Assembly (NCBI GenBank): GCA_900321635.1
Contig: ONWV01000016.1
Span: 1 to 47,663 of the forward strand
Origin: an uncultured Spirochaetaceae bacterium
GTDB taxonomy: Bacteria > Spirochaetota > Spirochaetia > Sphaerochaetales > Sphaerochaetaceae
Reading direction: 5' to 3'
DNA: 47,663 nucleotides
Below the pieces are notes generated by a model that saw only the letters and a list, made by a program, of their open reading frames with translations, was not told the origin of the DNA and ran no database searches. Within the stretch, counting starts at the first letter, position 1. Each line of letters opens with the position of its first letter. Shown here piece by piece: positions 24,602 to 32,361 of the stretch. The translations under genes and the position numbers were made by a program.

Positions 24602-25810
24602 ATGAAAAAGACTTTGATCGTTCTTATGGTCGCTCTCCTTGCCGTCTCCGCAGTTTTCGCAAACGGAGCAAGTGAGGCTAAGGCAACCAAGTCCGGTAAT
24701 TTCCACATCGGAATCGTCACAGGTTCTGTCTCCCAGTCAGAGGATGACCGCCGTGGTGCAGAGGCTTTCCAGGCTCTTTACGGAGAGGACATGGTTAAGC
24801 TCGCTATCTACCCCGACAACTTCACAGAAGAGCTCGAGACAACAATCCAGACAATCGTCAACCTTTCTGATGATCCTCAGATGAAGGCCATTGTTGTCAA
24901 CCAGGCTGTTCCGGGAACCGCAGAAGCTTTCCGCCAGATCAAGGAAAGAAGACCTGACATCATCTGCCTCGCAGGTGAGTCCCACGAAGATCTTCCTGTC
25001 ATCGGTGGTGCAGCAGACCTCGTTTCAAACAACGACTTCGTTTCAAGAGGTTACCTCATCATCAAGACCGCTCACGATCTCGGATGTGACACGTTCGTAC
25101 ATATCTCATTCCCGAGACACATGGCTTATGAGACAATGAGCCGCCGTGTCGCCATCATGAGAAAGACCTGTGAGCTTCTGGGAATGAAGTTCGTCCTTGA
25201 GACTGCTCCAGATCCGACAACTGACGTTGGAATCGCCGGTGCTCAGGCTTACATTCTCGAGAAGGTTCCTGAGTGGGTCGAGAAGTACGGAAAGAACGCA
25301 GCTTACTTCTGCACAAACGACGCTCATACAGAGCCTCTGCTCAAGCAGCTTCTTGCTTACGGCGGATACTTCGTCGAAGCTGACCTTCCTTCCCCGCTCA
25401 TGGGATATCCTGGAGCTCTGGGAATCGATCTCTCAGCTGAGGCAGGTGACTTCGCAGCTATCCTGAAGAAGGTTGAGGATGCAGTCGTCAAGGCTGGCGG
25501 CGCAGGCAAGTTCGGAACATGGGCATACTCCTATGGTTACACTGTTTCCGCAGGTCTCGCACAGCATGCAAAGAACGTCATCGAGGGTAAGAGCCAGCTC
25601 AAGGACATCGATGATCTTTCAAGCGCATTCGCACAGTTCTCACCGGGAGCCAACTGGAACGGAGCTAACTACACCGATGCTACAACAGGTGTCAAGCAGG
25701 GCAACATCTTCCTTGTTTACCAGGATACCTACATCATGGGCAGAGAGGGTGACAAGTATATGCACGCAACAGAGACTGAGGTTCCTGAGTGGGCATACAC
25801 AACAAAGTAA
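24602..25810 (+). CDS. DUF3798 periplasmic binding protein of an ABC importer
   Basis: A 402-residue exported protein with signal peptide MKKTLIVLMVALLAVSAVFA and mature start NGASEA. The body resembles type-I periplasmic binding proteins: HIGIVTGSVSQSEDD, then QMKAIVVNQAVPGT and DIICLAGESHEDLP. It matches the DUF3798 family (PF12683), found next to sugar-type ABC transporters. Ligand unknown. I chose ATG 24602, preceded by GGAGGAAAATAGA; an ATG 15 bases upstream would consume this ribosome site. A TACAAT -10-like box lies at 24550-24555. Codon use is notably biased (many TCC, ATC, CTC), suggesting high expression. Two hairpins follow the stop. Confidence 0.85.
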   Translation: MKKTLIVLMVALLAVSAVFANGASEAKATKSGNFHIGIVTGSVSQSEDDRRGAEAFQALYGEDMVKLAIYPDNFTEELETTIQTIVNLSDDPQMKAIVVNQAVPGTAEAFRQIKERRPDIICLAGESHEDLPVIGGAADLVSNNDFVSRGYLIIKTAHDLGCDTFVHISFPRHMAYETMSRRVAIMRKTCELLGMKFVLETAPDPTTDVGIAGAQAYILEKVPEWVEKYGKNAAYFCTNDAHTEPLLKQLLAYGGYFVEADLPSPLMGYPGALGIDLSAEAGDFAAILKKVEDAVVKAGGAGKFGTWAYSYGYTVSAGLAQHAKNVIEGKSQLKDIDDLSSAFAQFSPGANWNGANYTDATTGVKQGNIFLVYQDTYIMGREGDKYMHATETEVPEWAYTTK

Positions 25811-25832
25811 TTTATCTCTGATGATTACTTAC

Positions 25833-25856
25833 GCAGGAAGGGGCGACCCTTCCTGC
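25833..25856 (+). promoter_or_regulatory. Strong intercistronic hairpin with GNRA loop
   Basis: GCAGGAAGGG pairs perfectly with CCCTTCCTGC over 10 bp around the tetraloop GCGA. No T tract follows. It lies 22 bases after the binding-protein stop and most likely shields that mRNA segment from 3' decay or partly attenuates the downstream ABC genes. Confidence 0.75.
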
Positions 25857-25865
25857 TGTGTTGCG

Positions 25866-25890
25866 GAGGGCAGAGGTTTTCTCTGCCCTC
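25866..25890 (+). promoter_or_regulatory. Second strong intercistronic hairpin
   Basis: GAGGGCAGAG pairs perfectly with CTCTGCCCTC over 10 bp around loop GTTTT, nine bases after the first hairpin. It again lacks a T tract, so it is not a classical terminator. It lies 38 bases before the ATPase start. Confidence 0.75.
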
Positions 25891-25928
25891 TACATCACAT
25901 AGATTCATAAATGCAATAGGGGAAAACT

Positions 25929-27533
25929 ATGAGCGATAAAAAGGCGCCTCTGCTTGAAATGAAGAATGTCAGCAAAAGCTTTTTTGCCAACAACGTCCTT
26001 CAGGACATCAATTTCAAGCTTGAGGAAGGTGAAGTCCTGGGTCTGGTCGGTGAGAACGGAGCCGGGAAAAGCACATTGATGAAGATCCTCTTCGGTATGA
26101 CCGTGATCAAGGAAACCGGAGGCTACGGCGGAAGCGTCCTCATCAACGGAGAGAAGGTTCAGTTCGATTCTCCGTTCGACGCCCTGAAGGCCGGAATAGG
26201 AATGGTTCATCAGGAATTCTCTCTTATTCCCGGTTTCACAGCAACGGAAAACATTCTTCTGAACAGGGAACCGGAGAAGGTGAGCGTGGTATCCAAGGTC
26301 TTTGGTTCCAGACTGAACACTCTGGACCGCAAGAAGATGGATGAGGAAGCTTCTGAGTCAATCGATAAGCTAGGCGTCATGATTGACAAGAACATGGTTG
26401 TGAACCAGATGCCTGTCGGTCACAAGCAGTTCACGGAGATTGCCAGAGAGCTCAGCAAGAAGCAGCTTAAGATTCTGATTCTTGACGAGCCTACAGCCGT
26501 TCTTACAGAAAAAGAAGCCGACGCACTTCTTGAGTCCATCCGCGGAATGTCAAAGCGCGGAATCGCCGTCATCTTCATCACTCACAGACTTCATGAGATT
26601 CTGGATGTCTGCAACAAAGTTCTGGTCATGAGAGACGGTGTCATTGTCAAGGAAACCGCGGCATCGGAGACCAACGTCGATCAGATCACAAAATGGATGG
26701 TCGGAAGAGACAACACCGCATCTGCCAAGGTCGGAGCCGGCAGAGCCCGCCTTTCAGAGCAGGAATCAGAAGTCATCATGTCAATAAAGAGACTCTGGGT
26801 CGATATGCCAGGTGAGACTGTCAGAGATGTTTCTCTTGACGTCTTCAACGGTGAGATTCTTGGAATCGGCGGCCTTGCAGGACAGGGCAAGCTCGGAATT
26901 CCGAACGGAATCATGGGCCTTTATGAGTCCGGCGGAAGCGTTAAATTCGACGGAAAGGATATTCCTCTGAACCATCCGAGAAAGTGCCTGGACAGCCAGA
27001 TTGCATTCGTGTCCGAGGACAGACGCGGAGTAGGTCTTCTTCTTGACGAAACCCTTGAGTGGAACATCGCATTCCCTGCAATGCAGATTCATAACAAGTT
27101 CCTCAAGAACTACCTCGGCGGCCTTATCAAATGGAGAGACGATAAGGCAATTCAGGAAATCACCAACAAGTACATTGATTCTCTTCAGATCAAGTGCAGC
27201 CTGGGTTCCAAGCAGCTGGCAAGAGAGCTTTCCGGCGGAAACCAGCAGAAAGTCTGCCTTGCAAAGGCATTTGCCCTTGAGCCAAGGTTCCTGTTCGTCA
27301 GCGAGCCCACCAGAGGAATAGATGTTGGAGCCAAGGCCCTTGTTCTTGATGCCCTGAAGAAATTCAACAGGGAAAGCGGGGTTACGGTCGTCATGATCTC
27401 TTCCGAGCTCGAGGAGCTCCGTTTCATATGCGACAGAATCGCAATTGTTTCCGGTGGAAAGATTTCCGGAATTCTTCCTGCTGACCGACCTTCTGAAGAG
27501 TTCGGAAAACTCATGATTAGCAACGTCAGGTAA
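25929..27533 (+). CDS. Sugar-type ABC importer ATPase with two nucleotide-binding domains
   Basis: A 534-residue RbsA/MglA-type ATPase. The first domain has Walker A GENGAGKST (near 41-49), Q-loop GMVHQEFSL, a diverged signature (IARELSKKQLKILILDEPTA). The second has a degenerate Walker A (GLAGQGKLG) as is normal for the family, a standard signature LSGGNQQKV and SEPTRGIDVG. It powers the two permeases downstream. Its ribosome site is AGGGGAAA. It is 11 bases from the next gene, which has a very strong AGGAGGGGG site. Confidence 0.92.
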   Translation: MSDKKAPLLEMKNVSKSFFANNVLQDINFKLEEGEVLGLVGENGAGKSTLMKILFGMTVIKETGGYGGSVLINGEKVQFDSPFDALKAGIGMVHQEFSLIPGFTATENILLNREPEKVSVVSKVFGSRLNTLDRKKMDEEASESIDKLGVMIDKNMVVNQMPVGHKQFTEIARELSKKQLKILILDEPTAVLTEKEADALLESIRGMSKRGIAVIFITHRLHEILDVCNKVLVMRDGVIVKETAASETNVDQITKWMVGRDNTASAKVGAGRARLSEQESEVIMSIKRLWVDMPGETVRDVSLDVFNGEILGIGGLAGQGKLGIPNGIMGLYESGGSVKFDGKDIPLNHPRKCLDSQIAFVSEDRRGVGLLLDETLEWNIAFPAMQIHNKFLKNYLGGLIKWRDDKAIQEITNKYIDSLQIKCSLGSKQLARELSGGNQQKVCLAKAFALEPRFLFVSEPTRGIDVGAKALVLDALKKFNRESGVTVVMISSELEELRFICDRIAIVSGGKISGILPADRPSEEFGKLMISNVR

Positions 27534-27544
27534 AGGAGGGGGAT

Positions 27545-28621
27545 ATGTCTGAACTTACAAAATCAAGCGGAAATCCTATTGTTGATAAGATCAGAGCCTT
27601 TGCAAGGTCCTTCGGCCTTCCCAGACTGATCATTGCAGGATTCCTTCTTCTGTTATTCATAATGGCTCCGTTTGTAGGCGCCAATTTCTTCACACAGCTT
27701 AGCAACACTCTGAACCGTTTCAGCTGGAACGCTGTTCTAGTTCTTTCAATGGTTCCGATGATCCACTCAGGATGCGGACTGAACTTCGGTCTTCCTCTCG
27801 GAATCATCGCCGGCCTTCTTGGTGGAACCATGGCCATTGAGGTCGGAGCCACAGGCTTTGCAAGCTTCTGGGTTGCGGTTTTGTTCGCAACACCCTTTGC
27901 ACTGGTTCTGGGAGGTCTTTACGGCTTTCTCCTGAACAAGATCAAAGGCGGAGAGATGATGATCGCCACATATGTCGGATTCTCGTCAGTTTCCCTTATG
28001 TGTATGATGTGGCTTCTTCTTCCGTATCACAGCCCGAACATGGTCTGGGGTTATGCCGGAAAGGGTCTGAGAACAACAATCTCCCTTGAAGGTTATTACA
28101 ACGGCGCTCTTGCCAACTTCCTTCAGATCAACATCGGACACCTCTCGATTCCGGTCGGAACGCTTCTGTTCTTTGCTCTTCTGGCCTTCGGTATCTGGGC
28201 ATTTCTGCACACCAAGACCGGAACTGCGATGACTGCGGTAGGATCCAACCCCAACTTCGCAAGGGCTGCCGGTATCAACATCGACAGAACAAGACTTTTA
28301 AGCGTAATCCTTTCCACATGGCTCGGAGCAGTAGGAATTCTGGTTTATGAGCAGGGCTTCGGATTCATCCAGCTTTATATGGCTCCGTTCAACATGGCTC
28401 TGCCTGCGGTTTCAGCCATTCTGATCGGAGGTGCTACGGTCAACAAGGCCACAATCACCAACGTGATCATCGGAACGTTCCTGTTCCAGGGTATTGTCAC
28501 AATGACACCGACAGTCATGAATTCAATGATTCACATGGATATGAGTGAGGTCATCAGAGTCATCGCCTCCAACGGAATGATTATCTACGCCCTCACAAGA
28601 AAGTCGGAGGTGTCCAGATGA
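27545..28621 (+). CDS. ABC importer permease (BPD_transp_2 type), first
   Basis: A 358-residue inner-membrane permease with eight or more segments and the conserved cytoplasmic coupling region TAMTAVGSNPNFARAAGINIDRTR (about 235-258 in pieces), as in RbsC-like and BmpA/nucleoside-type importers. It overlaps the second permease by four bases (ATGA). The pair probably forms a heterodimer with the double ATPase. Confidence 0.9.
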   Translation: MSELTKSSGNPIVDKIRAFARSFGLPRLIIAGFLLLLFIMAPFVGANFFTQLSNTLNRFSWNAVLVLSMVPMIHSGCGLNFGLPLGIIAGLLGGTMAIEVGATGFASFWVAVLFATPFALVLGGLYGFLLNKIKGGEMMIATYVGFSSVSLMCMMWLLLPYHSPNMVWGYAGKGLRTTISLEGYYNGALANFLQINIGHLSIPVGTLLFFALLAFGIWAFLHTKTGTAMTAVGSNPNFARAAGINIDRTRLLSVILSTWLGAVGILVYEQGFGFIQLYMAPFNMALPAVSAILIGGATVNKATITNVIIGTFLFQGIVTMTPTVMNSMIHMDMSEVIRVIASNGMIIYALTRKSEVSR

Positions 28622-29733
28622 AAGAAAAGAGCTTTGCTTCAAAAATCTGGAACCTGTTCAGGAACAACTCCGTTCCGTTCATGTTCATAATCATCTGTGC
28701 AGTCTGTATTCCTATCTCAGGCTTCTCATTGAACTACCTTCTTGCCGAGATCATTACAAGAATCGCCAGAAACAGCTTCCTGATTCTGAGCCTTCTGATT
28801 CCGATCATGGCAGGTATGGGTCTGAACTTCGGTATGACTCTGGGTGCCATGGCAGGTGAGATTGGTCTGATTCTTGTCTCCGACTGGCAGATCTGGGGAA
28901 TTCCGGGCATGGTTCTTGCAATGATCATCTCAATCCCCATTTCAGTGCTTTTGGGAGTCATCTGCGGAAAGATCATGAACCTCGCCCGCGGAAGAGAGAT
29001 GATTACCGGATACATCATGAACTACTTCATCAACGGTATCTACCAGCTGATTGTTCTGTACGCCATGGGCGCCATCATTCCGATTGTGCACTCAAGCATC
29101 ATCCTCCCCAGAGGATACGGTATCAGAAACACCGTCAGCCTCCTTTCAATGAGACAGTCTCTTGATAACCTTTTGGCCATCAGGTTCGGCGGAATCAAGA
29201 TTCCCGTCATGACATTCGCCGTTGTCGCACTGCTGTGTCTGTTCATCGTCTGGTTCAGAAAGACAAAGCTCGGTCAGGACATGAGAGCAGTAGGCCAGGA
29301 CATGGAAGTTGCCAGAGCCGCAGGAATCGATGTTGAGAGAACAAGAATCATCTCCATTGTCATGTCCACTGTCCTTGCAGGATTCGGAATGATCATCTAC
29401 CTGCAGAACATGGGTAACCTCTCAACCTATACCGCACACTCACAGATCGGTATGTTCTGTATCGCAGCCCTTCTTGTCGGAGGTGCATCAGTTGACCGCG
29501 CAAGCATCGGAAACGTATTCTTGGGCGTCACTCTGTTCCATCTGATGTTCATCGTCGCCCCCAGCGCCGGAACAGTCCTGATGGGAGACTCGATGATAGG
29601 TGAGTACTTCAGAGTCTTTGTCTCATACGCCGTCATCACGTTCGCACTTATCATGTACGAGACCAAAAAGCGCAGGACAAGCAGCCTCGCAGGCCGTGAG
29701 CTTGCACTTGCACAGAAGGAGGCCGACAAATGA
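28618..29733 (+). CDS. ABC importer permease (BPD_transp_2 type), second
   Basis: A 371-residue permease homologous to the gene before it; the coupling region reads MRAVGQDMEVARAAGIDVERTR. The N-terminal segments carry GLNFGMTLGAMAGEIGLI, parallel to GLNFGLPLGIIAGLLGGTM in the partner. Starts and ends overlap its neighbours by four bases, so stoichiometric coupled translation is expected. It ends in a charged cytoplasmic tail. Confidence 0.9.
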   Translation: MKEKSFASKIWNLFRNNSVPFMFIIICAVCIPISGFSLNYLLAEIITRIARNSFLILSLLIPIMAGMGLNFGMTLGAMAGEIGLILVSDWQIWGIPGMVLAMIISIPISVLLGVICGKIMNLARGREMITGYIMNYFINGIYQLIVLYAMGAIIPIVHSSIILPRGYGIRNTVSLLSMRQSLDNLLAIRFGGIKIPVMTFAVVALLCLFIVWFRKTKLGQDMRAVGQDMEVARAAGIDVERTRIISIVMSTVLAGFGMIIYLQNMGNLSTYTAHSQIGMFCIAALLVGGASVDRASIGNVFLGVTLFHLMFIVAPSAGTVLMGDSMIGEYFRVFVSYAVITFALIMYETKKRRTSSLAGRELALAQKEADK

Positions 29734-30194
29734 AGATCAGCAAAAGCATGCTTTACAAGATTCTTACCGTCGTAGCCATTCTGATTCTGGCAGCTGTCAT
29801 GATGATCATCGGCCGCGGCCATACCATCTACCTTGACAACAAGGCCTATGATGCTCAGTCGGGCTCATATCCTGCATACTACAGGACCGACATCGAGGTC
29901 AAAAACAACGAGGTCCAGAAGCTTTCTGCAAGAGAGCGCGGTTCTGCAACCTTCATGGGCCAGAGCGTCAAGATTACTGTCACCTACATGGAGACCAAGA
30001 ACAGCCAGAAGCAGACAGAGACCTTCAGGATCAAGGTTCCGTACGGTTGGGACGGAATCATAATCAATCTTCCGGCTCTGCTTCACGGCGAGCCCAAGAG
30101 CGCCTACATGTCCCAGTTCATTGAAACACCCGTTGAGCCTTCCAATGCCGAGGAGGTGGTGGTCACTGACGAGTTCGTTGTGGGTGACATCTGA
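29730..30194 (+). CDS. Membrane-anchored accessory protein of the DUF3798 transporter (DUF6672-like)
   Basis: A 154-residue protein with one N-terminal membrane anchor (about residues 11-27) and an extracytoplasmic beta-rich part with VKNNEVQKLSARERG and a strand pair VKITVTYMETKNSQKQTETF. It matches my memory of the DUF6672 family found at the end of such importer operons, with moderate certainty. Overlap with the permease by four bases shows it belongs to the transporter. It may help docking or maturation of the binding protein; this is inference. Confidence 0.7.
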   Translation: MKISKSMLYKILTVVAILILAAVMMIIGRGHTIYLDNKAYDAQSGSYPAYYRTDIEVKNNEVQKLSARERGSATFMGQSVKITVTYMETKNSQKQTETFRIKVPYGWDGIIINLPALLHGEPKSAYMSQFIETPVEPSNAEEVVVTDEFVVGDI

Positions 30195-30224
30195 TTTATC
30201 GCAAATAACAAATAACAACAAAAT

Positions 30225-30258
30225 GGGCTGCTGCAATGATGCAACAGCCCCTTTTTTT
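30225..30258 (+). terminator. Terminator of the DUF3798 ABC operon
   Basis: GGGCTGCTGCA and TGCAACAGCCC form an 11-position stem with one C/A mismatch around ATGA, followed by CTTTTTTT. On the other strand the hairpin is followed by a T-rich stretch, so it may act in both directions. Confidence 0.88.
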
Positions 30259-30283
30259 CAAATTGGAAGGTTTTGCTAGGTTT

Positions 30284-30373
30284 GATAGGCCTGATAGGCG
30301 TGGTAGGCCTGGTAGGCTTGGTAGGCCTGATAAAGCTCCTGGGCTTGCTGGGCCTGATAAGCCTGATAAACCT
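30284..30373. repeat. 9-bp tandem repeat, ten units, beside the PAP2 stop codon
   Basis: Ten back-to-back 9-base units of consensus GGTAGGCCT/GATAGGCCT fill these 90 bases exactly, with one to four changes per unit. The last unit touches the PAP2 stop codon (minus strand). On the minus strand, a frame +1 to PAP2 reads as repeated Tyr-Gln-Ala triplets until a TAG at 30276-30278. Because the period is a multiple of three, unit gain or loss would keep any frame. Confidence 0.8.
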
Positions 30374-31317
30374 CAGTCCTTACCCTCAGCCTTCTTCATA
30401 ATCCACGGAAACAGGAATGTGATGTAGAACATCTGAAGAAAGCATGTCAGAACTGTTCCGACAGGTCCTGAAATCCACTTCTTCAAAAGAGTGTTCAGAA
30501 TAAAGCTCACAGCATAAAATCCCATGATGCCGAAGACTCCTCGTGAGAACCTTCTTTCCATCTTGATATCAGTGGAAAAACCGACAAACCTCTTTTCAAG
30601 AATCCATCCGATCAAAAAGGCCGACACCCAGCCGACAGCCTTGAAAGTGTCATTGGCCATCTTGGCTCCGTCGACGATTATCTTGCCGTTTGCGTCGTAG
30701 TCCACAGGGTAGGACTTGAGCGCTGCATAGAGACCAAGAGCTAAAACAAGGACAAGGCCGATACAAAGTACGAGCCTATCTTTTTCAGGATTTTTGCCAA
30801 GCCAGATAGTGAGCTTTAAAGTCAGCCACATGACAAGAAGACTAGCAGCCATTCCGATAAGAACATCCTGAGGAGTGTGGACGCCTAGGAAGGTCCTGCT
30901 TAGAGCAACTAGGGCTACAATCACATAAAGCATTATCCTTAAAGCTTTTGAAAAGCTTTTTTCATACATGGCCGTTCCACCGAACAAGGTTCCTGCGTTC
31001 ATGGTGTGTCCGCTGGGGAAGGAATAACCTGTTGCTGTGGTAAGGGCATCTCCGTGCGGAATGATTCTGGGGTCTCTTATCCAAGGTCTGTATGCACACA
31101 CGGTTATTTTCATAAAGCCGTTTGCAATGCGGTTTCCGCTCCATCCCATCATGAGATAGGTACCAAGGTCTTTGCTGATACACCAGTAGATGATGGCCAG
31201 AATCACAAGAGTTGTGTTTATCTCGCCGAAGAATGTCATCTTCTTCATGAAGTCGATGAAGAAGAATCCGTGGCCGTTTCTGAAGGCCTGCTGTAATAAA
31301 AGAAAATTCATATCCAT
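30373..31317 (-). CDS. PAP2-family membrane phosphatase
   Basis: A 314-residue membrane protein with the three PAP2 motifs: K-x6-RP as KITVCAYRPW near residue 70, PSGHT near 101, and SRTFLGVHTPQDVLIG near 138. The N terminus (FGEINTTLVILAIIYWC) and large number of segments fit the group that includes sphingosine/undecaprenyl-type lipid phosphate phosphatases. Likely substrate is a lipid diphosphate or phosphatidic acid at the outer face of the inner membrane. It ends KKAEGKD, directly against a 9-bp tandem repeat. The ATG at 31317 lacks a clear ribosome site; Met3 is an alternative. Confidence 0.88.
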   Translation of the reverse strand: MDMNFLLLQQAFRNGHGFFFIDFMKKMTFFGEINTTLVILAIIYWCISKDLGTYLMMGWSGNRIANGFMKITVCAYRPWIRDPRIIPHGDALTTATGYSFPSGHTMNAGTLFGGTAMYEKSFSKALRIMLYVIVALVALSRTFLGVHTPQDVLIGMAASLLVMWLTLKLTIWLGKNPEKDRLVLCIGLVLVLALGLYAALKSYPVDYDANGKIIVDGAKMANDTFKAVGWVSAFLIGWILEKRFVGFSTDIKMERRFSRGVFGIMGFYAVSFILNTLLKKWISGPVGTVLTCFLQMFYITFLFPWIMKKAEGKD

Positions 31318-31390
31318 GTGTCTAAGGATATCCTTTTTTCAACCAAAGTTGTATCCTTATCGAAAAATGCCATGTAGGGATGGGTAACAC

Positions 31391-32347
31391 ATGAAAAGAA
31401 CAATCGGAACAGTTATTTCTGCAATCATTATCATCGCAATGATAGCCGCATCTTTGGTTTTAAGTGATATGTCTTTGTCACAGCTTCAGATAAAGACACT
31501 TAAGACACTGATAATCATCTGCGTTTGCAGCATGGCTTATTGCTTTATAGTAGGCGAGATCACACGGAACAACTCCCAGATGGATAAGCTCTGGAGCATA
31601 CTTCCTATTGCCTATACATGGGTAATTGCCGCCAACAGCGGTTTCAAGACAAGGGTCACAGTCTTTGCGATGGTAGTTACAGTCTGGGGAATACGTCTTA
31701 CGGTGAACTTTGCAAGAAAGGGAGCCTACAGCATTAAGTTCTGGACAGGTGAAGAGGATTACAGATGGTCTATTCTCAGAAAGAATCCTGTTTTCAGCAA
31801 TAGAATTGTCTGGGCTTTGTTTGACCTGTTTTTCATCGCCTTTTATCAGAACGCACTGGTACTTGCCATATGTCTTCCGGCGCTGGCAGTGATGGAGTCT
31901 TCTGTGGCATTCAGCTATCCTGATGCAATTGCCCTTATCTTTGCAGTGTCCTTCCTTATTCTGGAGACTGTCGCCGATGAGTATCAGTGGCTGTATCATC
32001 AGACAAAGAAGAAGCAGCTTGAGAAGGTCGGCTCGCTGGATAAACTTCCTGAGCCGTTCAACCTCGGCTTCAACACTCTGGGCCCATGGGGATATATGAG
32101 GCATCCGAATTATCTTGGAGAGCAGGGTATCTGGATGAGCCTTTATTTCTTTGCCATAGGGGCAGGTGTTGCCCGTTACGGAATCTTCCATTGGTCCATG
32201 GTTGGACCTCTTCTTCTGATCTTCCTGTTCATGGGAAGCTCAACGCTCGGAGAGGCCATCTCATCAAAGAAGTATCCGAGATACAAGGACTACATCAATC
32301 AGGTTTACAAATATATCCCGATTCATAAGTTTGACGCTTCAAAATAA
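31391..32347 (+). CDS. DUF1295 / steroid-reductase-like membrane protein
   Basis: A 318-residue protein with about seven membrane segments of the DUF1295 family (COG3752), related to 3-oxo-5-alpha-steroid 4-dehydrogenases and isoprenylcysteine methyltransferases. The C-terminal signature is GPWGYMRHPNYLGEQGIWM near 235-253, followed by KKYPRYKDYINQVYKYIP. The cofactor is probably NADPH; the substrate in bacteria is unknown. It diverges from the PAP2 gene. Confidence 0.82.
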   Translation: MKRTIGTVISAIIIIAMIAASLVLSDMSLSQLQIKTLKTLIIICVCSMAYCFIVGEITRNNSQMDKLWSILPIAYTWVIAANSGFKTRVTVFAMVVTVWGIRLTVNFARKGAYSIKFWTGEEDYRWSILRKNPVFSNRIVWALFDLFFIAFYQNALVLAICLPALAVMESSVAFSYPDAIALIFAVSFLILETVADEYQWLYHQTKKKQLEKVGSLDKLPEPFNLGFNTLGPWGYMRHPNYLGEQGIWMSLYFFAIGAGVARYGIFHWSMVGPLLLIFLFMGSSTLGEAISSKKYPRYKDYINQVYKYIPIHKFDASK

Positions 32348-32361
32348 GGTATAATCTCAGC

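Noticed and set aside
24639..25910. Long Ser/Arg-rich alternative frames inside and past the DUF3798 gene
   Set aside because: They arise from the strong codon bias of the real gene; no start signals and no family resemblance.
30236..30427. A 63-residue plus-strand frame rich in Gly, Arg, Pro and Asp
   Set aside because: It starts inside the terminator hairpin and is translation of the 9-bp repeat; no promoter or ribosome site.
31324..31335. Perfect 12-base palindrome AAGGATATCCTT upstream of PAP2
   Set aside because: Short palindromes of this size occur by chance; no second copy and no clear promoter boxes around it.
32350..32355. TATAAT box seven bases before the lipoprotein phosphatase start
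   Set aside because: The only TTGACG-like -35 box is 13 bases away, too close; not listed as a promoter.
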